Assembly (NCBI RefSeq): GCF_900111175.1
Contig: NZ_FOGI01000006.1
Span: 62,001 to 126,000, forward strand
Direction of reading: 5' to 3'
DNA length: 64,000 nucleotides
Origin: Actinokineospora terrae
Lineage (GTDB): Bacteria > Actinomycetota > Actinomycetes > Mycobacteriales > Pseudonocardiaceae
This document shows positions 35,546 to 45,239 of the stretch, in pieces. A program made the translations under genes and the position numbers. How positions within the stretch are numbered: position 1 is the first letter of the stretch; each line of letters opens with the position of its first letter. The notes beneath the pieces were generated by a model. The model made no database searches. It was not told where the DNA came from and saw nothing but the letters and a program-made list of their open reading frames with translations.

Positions 35546-38500
35546 GCACCCTGTTCGACCAACAGCTCACGGACGCCAGCGGCGCGCTCGGCGTCATCGG
35601 TGATCGACAGCTTGTGGTGGTGCAGACCTTCTACATCGCCCGCTTGACCAGCCATCCCGTTGCCATTGTGCCCTCGTCGTTCGTCGCGGTGACCGGTCGT
35701 GGTCCCCGGGACTCGAATGAGTCCGGCAAGACGAGCTTCAACGCGGCGGTCTCGCTGCTGCTCGGTGACCCCGAGTGGCGGGTCACGGGGGGTGGGGTCG
35801 CGGCCGTGGCCCAATTGCTGTTCGAACCCGACACCGCCGGTGTGGCCGCCACCCGTTACCCCGCGGCGGACACCGGGTTCATCATCGGCGTGTTCGCGAA
35901 CCCGGACGACCCCGCCGCCACCGCGCACACGGTATGGATGAAGCTGTCCTCAAGGCCGAAGTACGTACAGGTTCGCCATTGCGACGGTGTGCACCTGGTG
36001 GACGCGGACAACGACGTCGAACGGCACCGGCTGGCACCGACCGCGTGGAAGGCCCTGCCTGCAGTGGACCTCGGCGCCCACAGCTACGTCGACATCCTCT
36101 ACGGTCACAGCCCGCGCTGTCTGGCCTACGTCGCCGCTCGTGGCAAGCAGCGCAGCGGTCCGTCGCTTCTGAAGATGGACACAGGCGCGTTCAGTCCAGA
36201 GGACATCGGCGCGGCGCTCGTCCGCCTGACTGGGCGCAGCGAAGCACTCGAATTCGAACAGGAACAGCGGCGCAAGCTGGCGAGGCAGTTCGACGAACTC
36301 ACCATAACGACTACTCAGCACCAGCAGAAGTGGGAAGCGGAGGAGAAGGTTGTCGAGGGCGTCCGGGTACGCAGGAAGATCCGCGCCGGACTCGACGAGG
36401 GCGAGAAGCTATGGCGTCAACACCTGGCACGGGGCTTGCTCGACACAATTGATCGTCGACGGGCACTAGAGCAGCAGGGATGGCAGGTCGAACGGGAAAT
36501 CGCCAGACTGGCGAAGGAACTGCGCATGTGCCGCGACGAGGAGAAGGCGCTCGCTGATGACGTGTCGGTCCATGAGCGGGCACAGGATGCGCAGGACGCA
36601 CATGCACGGGCCGACGAACGGTTGACAGAGGCGACCCGCGAGGAAACAACGCTGTCTAACAAGATCGGCGAACTCCGCGAGCAAATGTCCCGCCTTGAAC
36701 AACAAGGTGCGCGAAGCGCACGCGTAGACGTCGACACAGCCAAGCGGGCATTGGCGAACTGCACATCGGAGCAGCGGAGCTCTGCATTGAAGCTCGCCAA
36801 GGCTGTCGAGGTTGTGGAGGGCGTACGTCTCGCACTCGCCGAGGCGGAAGAAGGCAGGACCGGTGACGCGGGCCTCAGTATCTCGATACTCGTAGACGCC
36901 GGTGTGCCCGCTGTCGGCCTGCTGGACGCTGTCGAGGTCGCAGACGGGTTCCGCGATGTGTGGGAGCCTCGCCTGCACCCCTGGCGGGCCGCCGTCTGCG
37001 TGGACGACGAACTCCATGATGACGCTCTCAGTGCGCTTGTTGGCTGTGCGGGAGCGGTGCTCATCGCGGGACGCGCCGCAGATGCAGATATTGTCCTTCC
37101 TGAAGGCATTTTGGCCGCTCCGCGTTCCGCATGGCGATTCTTGGTCGAACTCGCGACACGGGTCTCTCCCATCGACGTCGCGGACGTCAGAGCGGTCCGC
37201 GACGACATACTCGGCGCAGTGGTGGTCGGCGGGTTCGTGAGTCCGACGACGGGGCGCGTACAACTGGTCGCCGCCCTCCGGGACCGTCTCCAGCAGGTCG
37301 AGGAAGAGCACGCCGCAGCAGAGTCGGCAGCCGAACTGGCCGCGGACCGTGAGACCGACGCACTCACAGAGCTCAACGCCGCCCGGGCTGCGGCAGACTA
37401 CGAACATTGTCTTCGAGAACGCCGCAGGATCGAACAGGACGAACTGCCCAAGATCCGCCAGCTCGTGCAGGAGAGGGCAAACAAGCGCAAGGATGCCTTG
37501 GAGGTGCTTACCTCGGCGGTAGCAAAGGTAGAGGGCATCGAGGCGGCGCGCGCACGGGCACACACGAACCGCCAGGAGGCGCATAACAAGCACAGCTCTG
37601 CCAAGAAGGAGCGTGCCACGATCCAGCAGGCATGGGAGTCAGCCGCACTGGACTACTGGCTTTCCGGGTTACCGGGAGGCGAGGCGGATGCCCGTCTCAT
37701 TCTGAACTGGACCACTCAACCGGCGCAGCACGACGGACAGGACGGAGTCGCCCGGCCTGCCGCGTCCTCCGACGCCCTCGTACGCGTGACCCGTTCACGC
37801 GAGGTTCTAGCCCGCCGCGCCAACGAGGAGCTGAGCAGTATTCTCGGCGCCCTCGGTGTGCAACGAGACTCCGGCCAAGGAGCTCCCACCGTGGAGATCG
37901 CCGAGGCAGTACGGCACCGGGAAGTGCTCAACGACCGGGATCAACCGCCAGCATCCCCCGACGAGGCAGGGTTCACCGTGCTCGCCTCCGCGTTGCGCAA
38001 CTGGCTCGATCAGCACGTCGAGCGCGACCGGCTGGCCGAGGAGCAGATCGAAATCGCCCGCGGGGAACGCGCGAAGGAAAGGCGGTACGTCGAGACAAAC
38101 CTCGGCGTGCTGCAGGAAAGCCTGCACAATGTCCAGGACAGTCTCGAACAGCGCGTCGAGGCGAACCTTACAGCGATCAGCGACGCGCTCGACCGGCTCA
38201 ATAGGTCCGCGAGCGGCTACGGCGCGACCTTGAACTACGAGGTGTACAGGCCCGTCGGCCCGGAGGAAACCTGGACCTGGCGGGTAACACCGGCATGGCG
38301 TCGCTCGCCCAACGGACGGATGCTGCCCTACGACAGCGCCACCAACACCGCTCAGGAGAAGCTGTTCAGCATTCACCTCGTGTTGGCCGCCCTGCTCGCG
38401 AGCCCTCACCCACGTGGCCGGGTGCTGATCCTGGACGAACTCGGCGACTCGCTCGGCGACGAACACCGCCGCGATGTGCTGTCCGCCGTCGCGCAGGTCG

Positions 38501-38709
38501 CCCGCGACCACGGCATCACCGTGCTGGGCACGTGCCAGGACGCCGTGATGCCCGACGCGGCCTCCTACTGTGGGGAAATCCTCTACTTCTGCTACCCGTC
38601 GAAGGCGGACGCGCTCAACCTGCCCACCCGGATGTTCGGGTTCGACAACAACGGCGCAAGGGTCGCGTTGACGGTCGATCACCTGATTACTAGCCGCACG
38701 TCCAGCTAA
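35542..38709 (+). CDS. MukB/JetC-like SMC ATPase
   Basis: A 1055-residue SMC-type protein. The N-terminal head has a deviant Walker A: GRGPRDSNESGKTSF, with Asp where the first Gly is usual. Long coiled coils follow (~residues 235-420 and ~560-720), around a hinge-like part (~420-560). The C-terminal head has LFSIHLVLAALLASPHPRGR and Walker B RVLILDELGDSLGDEHR. Start ATG 35542 overlaps the previous stop and follows GGAGGTGG. It is the motor of the complex. The TAA stop overlaps the first bases of an IS remnant, so the original C-terminus may have differed. Confidence 0.85.
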   Translation: MSTLFDQQLTDASGALGVIGDRQLVVVQTFYIARLTSHPVAIVPSSFVAVTGRGPRDSNESGKTSFNAAVSLLLGDPEWRVTGGGVAAVAQLLFEPDTAGVAATRYPAADTGFIIGVFANPDDPAATAHTVWMKLSSRPKYVQVRHCDGVHLVDADNDVERHRLAPTAWKALPAVDLGAHSYVDILYGHSPRCLAYVAARGKQRSGPSLLKMDTGAFSPEDIGAALVRLTGRSEALEFEQEQRRKLARQFDELTITTTQHQQKWEAEEKVVEGVRVRRKIRAGLDEGEKLWRQHLARGLLDTIDRRRALEQQGWQVEREIARLAKELRMCRDEEKALADDVSVHERAQDAQDAHARADERLTEATREETTLSNKIGELREQMSRLEQQGARSARVDVDTAKRALANCTSEQRSSALKLAKAVEVVEGVRLALAEAEEGRTGDAGLSISILVDAGVPAVGLLDAVEVADGFRDVWEPRLHPWRAAVCVDDELHDDALSALVGCAGAVLIAGRAADADIVLPEGILAAPRSAWRFLVELATRVSPIDVADVRAVRDDILGAVVVGGFVSPTTGRVQLVAALRDRLQQVEEEHAAAESAAELAADRETDALTELNAARAAADYEHCLRERRRIEQDELPKIRQLVQERANKRKDALEVLTSAVAKVEGIEAARARAHTNRQEAHNKHSSAKKERATIQQAWESAALDYWLSGLPGGEADARLILNWTTQPAQHDGQDGVARPAASSDALVRVTRSREVLARRANEELSSILGALGVQRDSGQGAPTVEIAEAVRHREVLNDRDQPPASPDEAGFTVLASALRNWLDQHVERDRLAEEQIEIARGERAKERRYVETNLGVLQESLHNVQDSLEQRVEANLTAISDALDRLNRSASGYGATLNYEVYRPVGPEETWTWRVTPAWRRSPNGRMLPYDSATNTAQEKLFSIHLVLAALLASPHPRGRVLILDELGDSLGDEHRRDVLSAVAQVARDHGITVLGTCQDAVMPDAASYCGEILYFCYPSKADALNLPTRMFGFDNNGARVALTVDHLITSRTSS

Positions 38710-38976
38710 GAGCGTGTTTGAGATCTTGGTTGGCGTGATTGCTTGATCTTGCCGGGGTGGTCGTCCATGGTGGGTGGGGTGGCGCGTGTGCGGCGGTATC
38801 CGTCGGATCTGTCCGATGCCGAGTGGGCGGTGGTGGAGCCGTTGTTGCCGGCTCCGGCTAGTTCCGACGCCTGCGCACCCGCTGGGAACGCCGCGCCGAC
38901 ATCCACGAAGCCTTCCTCGCCCTTGCCTGCGCCCTGATCTGCTACCGACGGCTCTACCCATTCAGATAGGCGCTCT
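38708..38976. mobile_element. Internally deleted IS5-type element
   Basis: A 269-base remnant bounded by imperfect inverted ends (AAGAGCG at 38708 and CGCTCTT at 38970-38976). From ATG 38767 it reads RVRRYPSDLSDAEWAVVEPL, the N-terminus of an IS5-family transposase. It jumps directly to the C-terminal end RTRWERRADIHEAFLALA, CALICYRRL, in another frame. More than 200 codons of the DDE core are missing, giving a MITE-like element. It abuts the SMC stop codon. Confidence 0.7.
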
Positions 38977-39560
38977 TCGGCTGGGTCCCTAACCTCGAGC
39001 TGCGCGCTGCCCGGCAAGCACACAAGAGCCAGCGCAACGAACGGCGGGCGGCCCAGGACGCGGAGACACTCCGTCTGGCTGGCCATCTCACGCACTATCC
39101 CGCCACACGGCTACTCTGGCCATCCTCCATGGACACCGAAACGGGTCGCACGGGTGTCATTCAGCCCACCGCCCCGCCGTTGCCGCTCCTCCCGCGCGCG
39201 GATAAAGCGGACATTCCGGATGTCCGAGCCCAGAGCCGTGCCCGCGGGCGAGCGGCTCGCGGTGCCAGTGGGGGTGCGCGCGGGCGGCGGCGAGGCCGTG
39301 CTGGTGGTGCGACCCAGTGCACGGATCGCGCTCTTGGGCCTGGCCTTCCACGGCGGCATGGTGAGTTCGGTGGCGGCGTGTCTGGCTGAGCACGGCCAGA
39401 CCGTTGTGCTGGTCGAGAATGCCGTCATCGGCTGTGAGCTGCGGATTCATGCGGCTGGTAGGTAGTGATGAGCAGTCCGGAGAGGCGTTGTGTGCGTGTG
39501 ATCTGGCCGGTTGGGTGGGCAAGTTGATCACGTTCGGGTCGTCGTCAGGTGCTCGTAGGT
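38977..39560. other. Accessory stretch without a confident gene
   Basis: About 580 bases between the IS remnant and the DDE transposase. One short plus-strand frame (39220-39465) is listed separately; otherwise nothing recognisable. The first part reads like a piece of a basic helical protein (ARQAHKSQRNERRAAQDAET) without a start. Confidence 0.4.
39220..39465 (+). CDS. Possible small hypothetical protein
   Basis: An 81-residue frame from ATG 39220 (MSEPRAVPAGERLAVPVGVR, then ARIALLGLAFHGGMVSSVAA). It has balanced composition, unlike the surrounding shadow frames, but no clear ribosome site or family. It could be a remnant. Confidence 0.35.
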   Translation: MSEPRAVPAGERLAVPVGVRAGGGEAVLVVRPSARIALLGLAFHGGMVSSVAACLAEHGQTVVLVENAVIGCELRIHAAGR

Positions 39561-40529
<969 letters not shown>

Positions 40530-40616
40530 TCACAAAACAGCAGGCCTGGTCGGCAACCAAGTTCCGACCAGCATAGGGCAATGACGACAGTATGGTTCGA
40601 CGTAGTCCTGCACCTG

Positions 40617-41885
40617 TCACGGTTGCTGTTTTCTAAGCGGAAAGTCGCGGCTGGAGGCTGGTTGATGATAACCAGGTGGCGTGTGCCGGTAGGCGCAATT
40701 GTAGCATCGAACTCGTTCTGGCCAGTTTGTGCTGTCATTTAGTGTTTCGGCCGTCTCGGGTATGATCTCGCTGCCGCACACGGTAAGAATACCGTCCAGC
40801 GTAATGTGGAGTTTGCCGCTTCTTCGCCAGCGCACAAGTGTCGGATCTAACGGGGCGTCGCCTGCCGTGGCGATAGATTCGCCCTTTGGCGGCGCTTCGA
40901 CCCGGATTATCCAGTCAGCAGGACCAAAGACTTCGGTAAAAGACTCTTCGATGAGAGGAAGCCAGGCGGTTGCCAGCCTGTCTGCGATCACTGCTTGCGG
41001 ATGGGTCAACACCACGGTGTGGCGATTCGCCTCGATGACGTCGGCCTGGGACAGCAGTCCAGCGAGGGAGTATCGGCGTTTTCCGGCTGCCTTCTGGATC
41101 TCCGGCCACGCGGACCGGAGTCCGAACAGGTCAAGCCCGGGCGCTGGTACACGTCCTGGCGGAGCAGGGCAGGAGCCTGCCATTTCACGGATGCGGGTCC
41201 ACACCGCTTGGCAGTCGCCAACGGCGCGGTGCCCTCCTTCCAGCCGGTGTCGTCGAGGTCGTGCCCCTGAGGTTCCGTCGAATGCCCACTCGGCGTGCTG
41301 GAGCATCGCGCACTGCCAGGGCCGGGCAAGCCAATCGGGCTCGGCCACGCCTGGATGAACGTGGTGGTGTTCCGCGCGGAGTCTGCTCTGATCGAAGGAG
41401 GCGTTCCAGGCGATCACCAACTTACCGCGTAGCAAGGAGTCCAGCTGAGGCCAAACTTGTCGTATGGTTGGGGCGTTGGCGAGCATCCCGGTGGTAATCT
41501 TGTGTTTGCGTTGCGCCTGCGGATTCATGGGTGCCAGGCCGGGGTTCACTAAGGTGCCCAGCAAAACGGTCCCATCACTGGCCACGACAGCGATCTCGAT
41601 TACCCGGCCGTGGAAGTCGGTCAACTCGGTGTCGAGAACTACCGCGTTCGGATCACGCAGAAGGCTGGCCGCCCACTGCTGGCCCTCCACGCGAGAAGAT
41701 GAACTTGTCGGCACCCGCAGGGCAAGGCGCACGTCGTAGAGCGGGGCGTACCAGAGATCGTCGTCAGATTCGCGGGCGAGCCAACCATCGACCGTCCATC
41801 GGACTGCAGGTTCCCTGCCTATCCTGCGCAGCTGCCCCATCGTCATGAGGTGTTCAGGCACTTCGTCCCGGTAGACCGATGTCAC
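40617..41885 (-). CDS. DEDDh 3-prime-5-prime exonuclease (DnaQ-like) with extra C-terminal domain
   Basis: A 422-residue protein. Exonuclease motifs are present: AVVLDTELTDFHGR (Exo I), LVIAWNASFDQSRLR (Exo II), and GGHRAVGDCQAVW (Exo III, with His). After residue ~270 a further part (HTVVLTHPQAVIADRLATAW, LPLIEESFTEVFGPADWIIR) resembles the C-terminal region of DnaX-type proteins in pattern only. A Cys pair (VRCYNCAYRH) lies near the end. GTG 41885 has GGGAG at six bases. It lies by the defence island and IS elements, so an accessory or defence role is plausible. Confidence 0.82.
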   Translation of the reverse strand: MTSVYRDEVPEHLMTMGQLRRIGREPAVRWTVDGWLARESDDDLWYAPLYDVRLALRVPTSSSSRVEGQQWAASLLRDPNAVVLDTELTDFHGRVIEIAVVASDGTVLLGTLVNPGLAPMNPQAQRKHKITTGMLANAPTIRQVWPQLDSLLRGKLVIAWNASFDQSRLRAEHHHVHPGVAEPDWLARPWQCAMLQHAEWAFDGTSGARPRRHRLEGGHRAVGDCQAVWTRIREMAGSCPAPPGRVPAPGLDLFGLRSAWPEIQKAAGKRRYSLAGLLSQADVIEANRHTVVLTHPQAVIADRLATAWLPLIEESFTEVFGPADWIIRVEAPPKGESIATAGDAPLDPTLVRWRRSGKLHITLDGILTVCGSEIIPETAETLNDSTNWPERVRCYNCAYRHTPPGYHQPASSRDFPLRKQQP

Positions 41886-42282
41886 AACTGCTCCCTACGT
41901 GCGATCACTGTCGCTAGCAGTATGCGATCAAGCACCGACAGTTGATGCGTGGTCTGGCTACCGGGTTGTACGGGTGTCGGCGTTCGGAATCGCCCGGAAG
42001 GAGGCCAGCGCCCCGCAACTAGAGTCTGCGGGTCCTTCAATCCCATAGCCACCCTGGAGACCTTGCACCCTGACCAACAGCGCGTTCTGGGACCCGAACA
42101 CCCCACCACGCTCATCACCCGCGAGGCCATCGACATGTGGCGAGCTCTGTTGGGATGACCGCTTCTACTGCCAGCACGAGCGGAGACCGCTCGACTGCCC
42201 CGAACGCGCGGCTCCGTGGAGTGCCGGCACCTTCGTCTACTCTGGTCGCTTACCCGATGGTCCGAGGCGAAGGAGCAGGCAG
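41886..42282. other. Intergenic region with a TPR-protein remnant
   Basis: About 400 bases. Around 42055-42158 the plus strand reads TLHPDQQRVLGPEHPTTLIT, REAIDMWRALLG, then a stop, which looks like the last repeat of a tetratricopeptide protein whose front is lost. The end of the stretch holds the AAGGAG ribosome site of the following gene. Confidence 0.45.
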
Positions 42283-42936
42283 GTGACAATCGCGCGGTTC
42301 GACGCCGCAGCCTGGCTACCGCAGCCCACCTCCCCCGACACCCACCAGGCGGGGTGGCAACTGGTATCGCACTGGCTAGAAGGTCAACAGCGGCGAACCG
42401 GCGCGCCTGCCGTGCTGTTCACCGACGAACTACGAGTCGGCTCCGACCGTTTGCTGAAAGCCTTCACACGTGGCACCACCCACTTCAGTGTTCGCAGTGG
42501 CGGCCCGCCGACCGCGGGTCCCGTCCTGGCCTTCCAGCCAACCTTCAAGGCGCTGCGCGCAGCCCAACGGATGGCATCGTCGGCCATCTGCGTGTGGGAA
42601 CACAGAGACGCACCGATCCGGGGCTGGGCAGGCCAGGTCGGAGCGATCGACCTGACCACCGGGCTCCCCACCCCGGTGAACCAAGCGGTGCAAGAACACC
42701 TCGACCACTTGGTGTTCGCTGGCAACAACGGCTACGCCGACAAGCCCGGCCTCCGCGACGCCCGCCGCATCCTCACCGAACTACACGACCTCGGCCTGCC
42801 CACCGACACCATCCCCAGCAGCCTCGCCGCCCACATAGACCTCTCCACCGAAGCGACAAAGCGCATCGCCGCACTCCTCACCTCCCTGCCCCGCCCACCC
42901 CTCCAGCCCTACCAAGCCGACCTGGACCAACTATGA
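42283..42936 (+). CDS. Hypothetical protein next to the att-like site
   Basis: A 217-residue protein (GWQLVSHWLEGQQRRTGAPA, LFTDELRVGSDRLLKAFTRG, SAICVWEHRDAPIRGWAGQV, HLVFAGNNGYADKPGLRDAR). GTG 42283 has AAGGAG at eight bases. It has no signal peptide or known motif; composition and codon use are normal for the window. It precedes the tRNA-end and hairpin region, so it may be cargo of an integrated element. Confidence 0.65.
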   Translation: MTIARFDAAAWLPQPTSPDTHQAGWQLVSHWLEGQQRRTGAPAVLFTDELRVGSDRLLKAFTRGTTHFSVRSGGPPTAGPVLAFQPTFKALRAAQRMASSAICVWEHRDAPIRGWAGQVGAIDLTTGLPTPVNQAVQEHLDHLVFAGNNGYADKPGLRDARRILTELHDLGLPTDTIPSSLAAHIDLSTEATKRIAALLTSLPRPPLQPYQADLDQL

Positions 42937-43050
42937 CTTCGTCCGGCCCCCGTGAAGCCGCATCCAGTCGGGAGCACGATGGGGAGCAAACGGGGAGCAA
43001 GAATGCGCTCAGAACAGCCGTTAACGGCACTCAACGACATTGAACGAACT

Positions 43051-43091
43051 CGTGTTGACCTGCGGAAACACCAATTCCGCAGGTCAACACG
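43051..43091. repeat. Perfect 17-bp inverted repeat (hairpin)
   Basis: CGTGTTGACCTGCGGAA at 43051-43067 is repeated exactly in inverted form at 43075-43091, separated by seven bases (ACACCAA). It can form a very stable hairpin. There is no following T-run, so it is not a standard terminator. It sits 33 bases before the tRNA T-arm. Confidence 0.85.
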
Positions 43092-43111
43092 ATATGCTGT
43101 ACATAGTTCAC

Positions 43112-43148
43112 ACCGAAGGGGTCACTGGTTCGATCCCAGTATCGCCCA
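43112..43148 (+). other. tRNA 3-prime end, probable attachment site
   Basis: The sequence has a perfect T-arm (ACTGG, loop TTCGATC, CCAGT at 43124-43140) followed by ATCGCCC and A, exactly the T-arm and 3-prime acceptor half of a tRNA starting GGGCGAT. No 5-prime half is present. Such a tRNA tail beside an integrase gene is the classic attL/attR of a tRNA-targeted element. The words ACCGAAGGGGTCA at its start recur at 43256-43268. Confidence 0.7.
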
Positions 43149-43265
43149 CTGGTTATATTTGCAGGTCAGCGCCCTGTCAACGGATCACGTTGGTGGGGCG
43201 TTGATCGTTTCGGGGAGCACGTGGGGAGCAGCGTGATCTGACCCCTATGCCCCGTACCGAAGGGG

Positions 43266-44322
43266 TCAGGCTGCTTGCGTTGGTGCGGCGTGGTTTTCGG
43301 GCCATTCCCAGGTCGCATCCTGCTCCCAGCGGTGATCCAATGTGATCAACATGCGTTCGACCATGCGTTCTGTGACGTGGCTGTAGCCGTCGTCGGTGTC
43401 GCGGCGGCGGTGGCCGAGCCGGGCCAGTCGTAGGACGCGGGGTACGTCGTCCTCGATGAGCCAGGTCTGGTGGGTGTGGCCTTGGTCGTGGAAGTGCATG
43501 CCTTCCAGGATCGGCGCCCATCCCTGTTCGGTGTCTCCGGCGAGTGCGGGTAGCCAGAAGCGGCGGCGGAAGTTGGATCGGCGCCAGAGTCCGTCGTGGG
43601 TGCCGGTGAACACGAACCGCGCCTCGGGGTTCCGTTCCCGATGGTCGCGAAGCAGCCGGACCAGGAACGGCGGCAGGTGCACGACTCGGACACTGGCGGG
43701 GGTCTTGGGCGGCCCGAGTTCCAGGCGGCCGTTGATCTCGTGCAGGGCACCGAAGTCGGGGTCGATCTCGATGCGAGGGTTGTCGTCGAGGTAGACCCGG
43801 ATCCACTGGAGCGTCGACCTCGTCGGTGGTCGCGGTGCCGCGTTCGGGCCGGTCGTTGAAGGTGATCTTCAGCTTCCGGCATGGGTTCGCGGCGATCAGC
43901 CCTTCGTCGACGGCTTCGCCGAGGATCATGGAGAACAGGACGAGGATGTCTTTGGCGGACTTGTGCGCCATGTTCGGCTTGAGCCGCTTGTTCACCCATC
44001 CCTTGGCCTCGATCCGCGCGATGGCGCCGAGCGCGGTGCCGGACCAGCGGGGCAGGATGTGGTTGCGGATGTGCGAGTCGTAGGTGGACCACGTCACTGG
44101 CGAGACATCGTGTGCGGCCGACCATTGCCGGATCCACTCATCGATCAACGTCTCCGCCAACCTGGGATCGGTGAACTTGCGGCGGCGTTGGTCGGACTCC
44201 ACGTCCGCGGCCCGGTCCTCGGCCGCGTCCAGGGATACGAATCCGTTCTCGGAGTAGACGGTTCCGTCGTCGAGTCTGTAGCGGACCCGGAATCCGTCTT
44301 TGCGTTCTTCTACCCATGCCAT
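43266..44322 (-). pseudogene. Degraded tyrosine recombinase (phage-type integrase)
   Basis: From ATG 44322 the N-terminal arm- and core-binding parts are intact (MAWVEERKDGFRVRYRLDDG; DVSPVTWSTYDSHIRNHILP; AANPCRKLKITFNDRPERGT). Near 43815 the frame shifts. Sequence resumes as WIRVYLDDNPRIEIDPDFGA, then RLELGPPKTPASVRVVHLPP. Compared with family members, roughly 35-40 residues including the first catalytic Arg (usually in GMRWGEL) are missing. The HxxR box reads HDQGH instead of HDLRH. Only the region of the nucleophile Tyr (GYSHVTERM) remains. It is almost certainly inactive. Confidence 0.82.
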
Positions 44323-44535
44323 GAATGGGCCGGGCTGGTGACGATATGGCGGAGTGCGTGCTGGCTGCAGAGGAAGAGTGCCGTGGTTTCTCCGAGACGG
44401 CGCAGTCTGCGGAGCAGGGCGTTGTAGGTGTGGTTGTCCGCATCCAGCACCTGGGCGTTGACGGGGTTGTGTGACCGGGGTGTGCACGTCGATCCAGGCG
44501 CCGATGTAGCCACCGTTGGCCGACGAACGCAGCCG
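44323..44535 (-). pseudogene. Transposase C-terminal fragment
   Basis: In two frames the minus strand reads ANGGYIGAWIDVHTPV and then VNAQVLDADNHTYNALLRRL, RRLGETTALF, ALRHIVTSPAHS. This matches in pattern the C-terminal end of DDE transposases common in actinomycetes (GY-GAGIGVHVPV, then TYNALLRGLRCLGER). No start or catalytic core is present. It was probably left when an element inserted beside the integrase. Confidence 0.5.
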
Positions 44536-44689
44536 ATGCCGTTGGGACGTTTGGATTAACGTGCGTTTGACAGTGATGTGATCACCTTCGCTTCGCCGCG
44601 CACGGTAGGTCGGTACGACCTCGCGGTGCGTGCGGCCAGGTTCCACCCAAGCTGCCGCATGATTGACGTCACCACTAGGTATACCTCCC

Positions 44690-45160
44690 CATCGGCAGCC
44701 CGATGTCTGTATTAGGGGTGTGACCAATCGGCTGCGCACCTCCCGACCGCCCGCGCCGACGGCCACCAAGGCGTGCGCCCGGTCGAAGTGGTCGAGGTAC
44801 TCGACGTTGCCCACGAGCAACTCTCGCGCCCGCGCCTGTCCGATAAACTCGGCGGAGAGCGCAGTGGCGAACGCTTCGTGGACTTGCGTGGACTCTGCAC
44901 CAGGTCAACGAACAATTCTGACATGCCGTCGGGTCGAAACCCCCGGCGCGCCAACGAGGCCGCGATCGCGGTCACCAGCCCATACGGCGACGTGAACTGC
45001 AGTTCGTGGTGCAGGCCCTCGTGGAACTCCACCATTTGCTGTTCATCGGAACTACGGATAGCCGACAGCACAACTGACCAGGAGCCCGACCCGTCGTACC
45101 CGCCAAGTAGGGTTTCGACCAGCCCGCCCCGCGAACACCGCAACACCGGTCGACCGATCA
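44690..45160 (-). pseudogene. Frameshifted hypothetical gene
   Basis: The minus strand has a protein-like frame (LVETLLGGYDGSGSWSVVLS, LQFTSPYGLVTAIAASLARR, GFRPDGMSELFVDLVQS). Around 44880 it shifts and continues as VHEAFATALSAEFIGQARAR, ELLVGNVEYLDHFDRAHALV. No stop follows in the second frame, which runs on into the transposase and integrase remnants. Function unknown. Confidence 0.45.
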
Positions 45161-45239
45161 ACCTCGACGACCTTTGCCTGGTCGCATTCCCAGCCCAACT
45201 GGTAATCGGCGCCATCATGGCACACCGCCTCCCTGCGAT

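Larger units (their letters stand above)
42967..43232. repeat. Repeated GGGGAGCA boxes flanking the att-like site
   Basis: At least four GGGGAGCA words and one related GGGAGCA occur around 42969-43000 (three) and 43212-43230 (two), on both sides of the hairpin and the tRNA end. Their clustering beside a tyrosine integrase remnant fits arm-type recombinase binding sites, but this is inference. Confidence 0.5.

Noticed and set aside
43051..43091. Hairpin as a rho-independent terminator
   Set aside because: The stem is perfect but no T-run follows on either strand, and it lies in an att-like context.
43100..43148. A complete tRNA gene
   Set aside because: Only the T-arm and 3-prime acceptor half fold; upstream sequence gives no D-arm or matching 5-prime GGGCGAT.
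43177..44820. A 547-codon minus-strand frame
   Set aside because: It is a chimera of three remnants (unknown gene, transposase tail, integrase N-terminus) with no stop between, ending in out-of-frame integrase sequence; not one gene.
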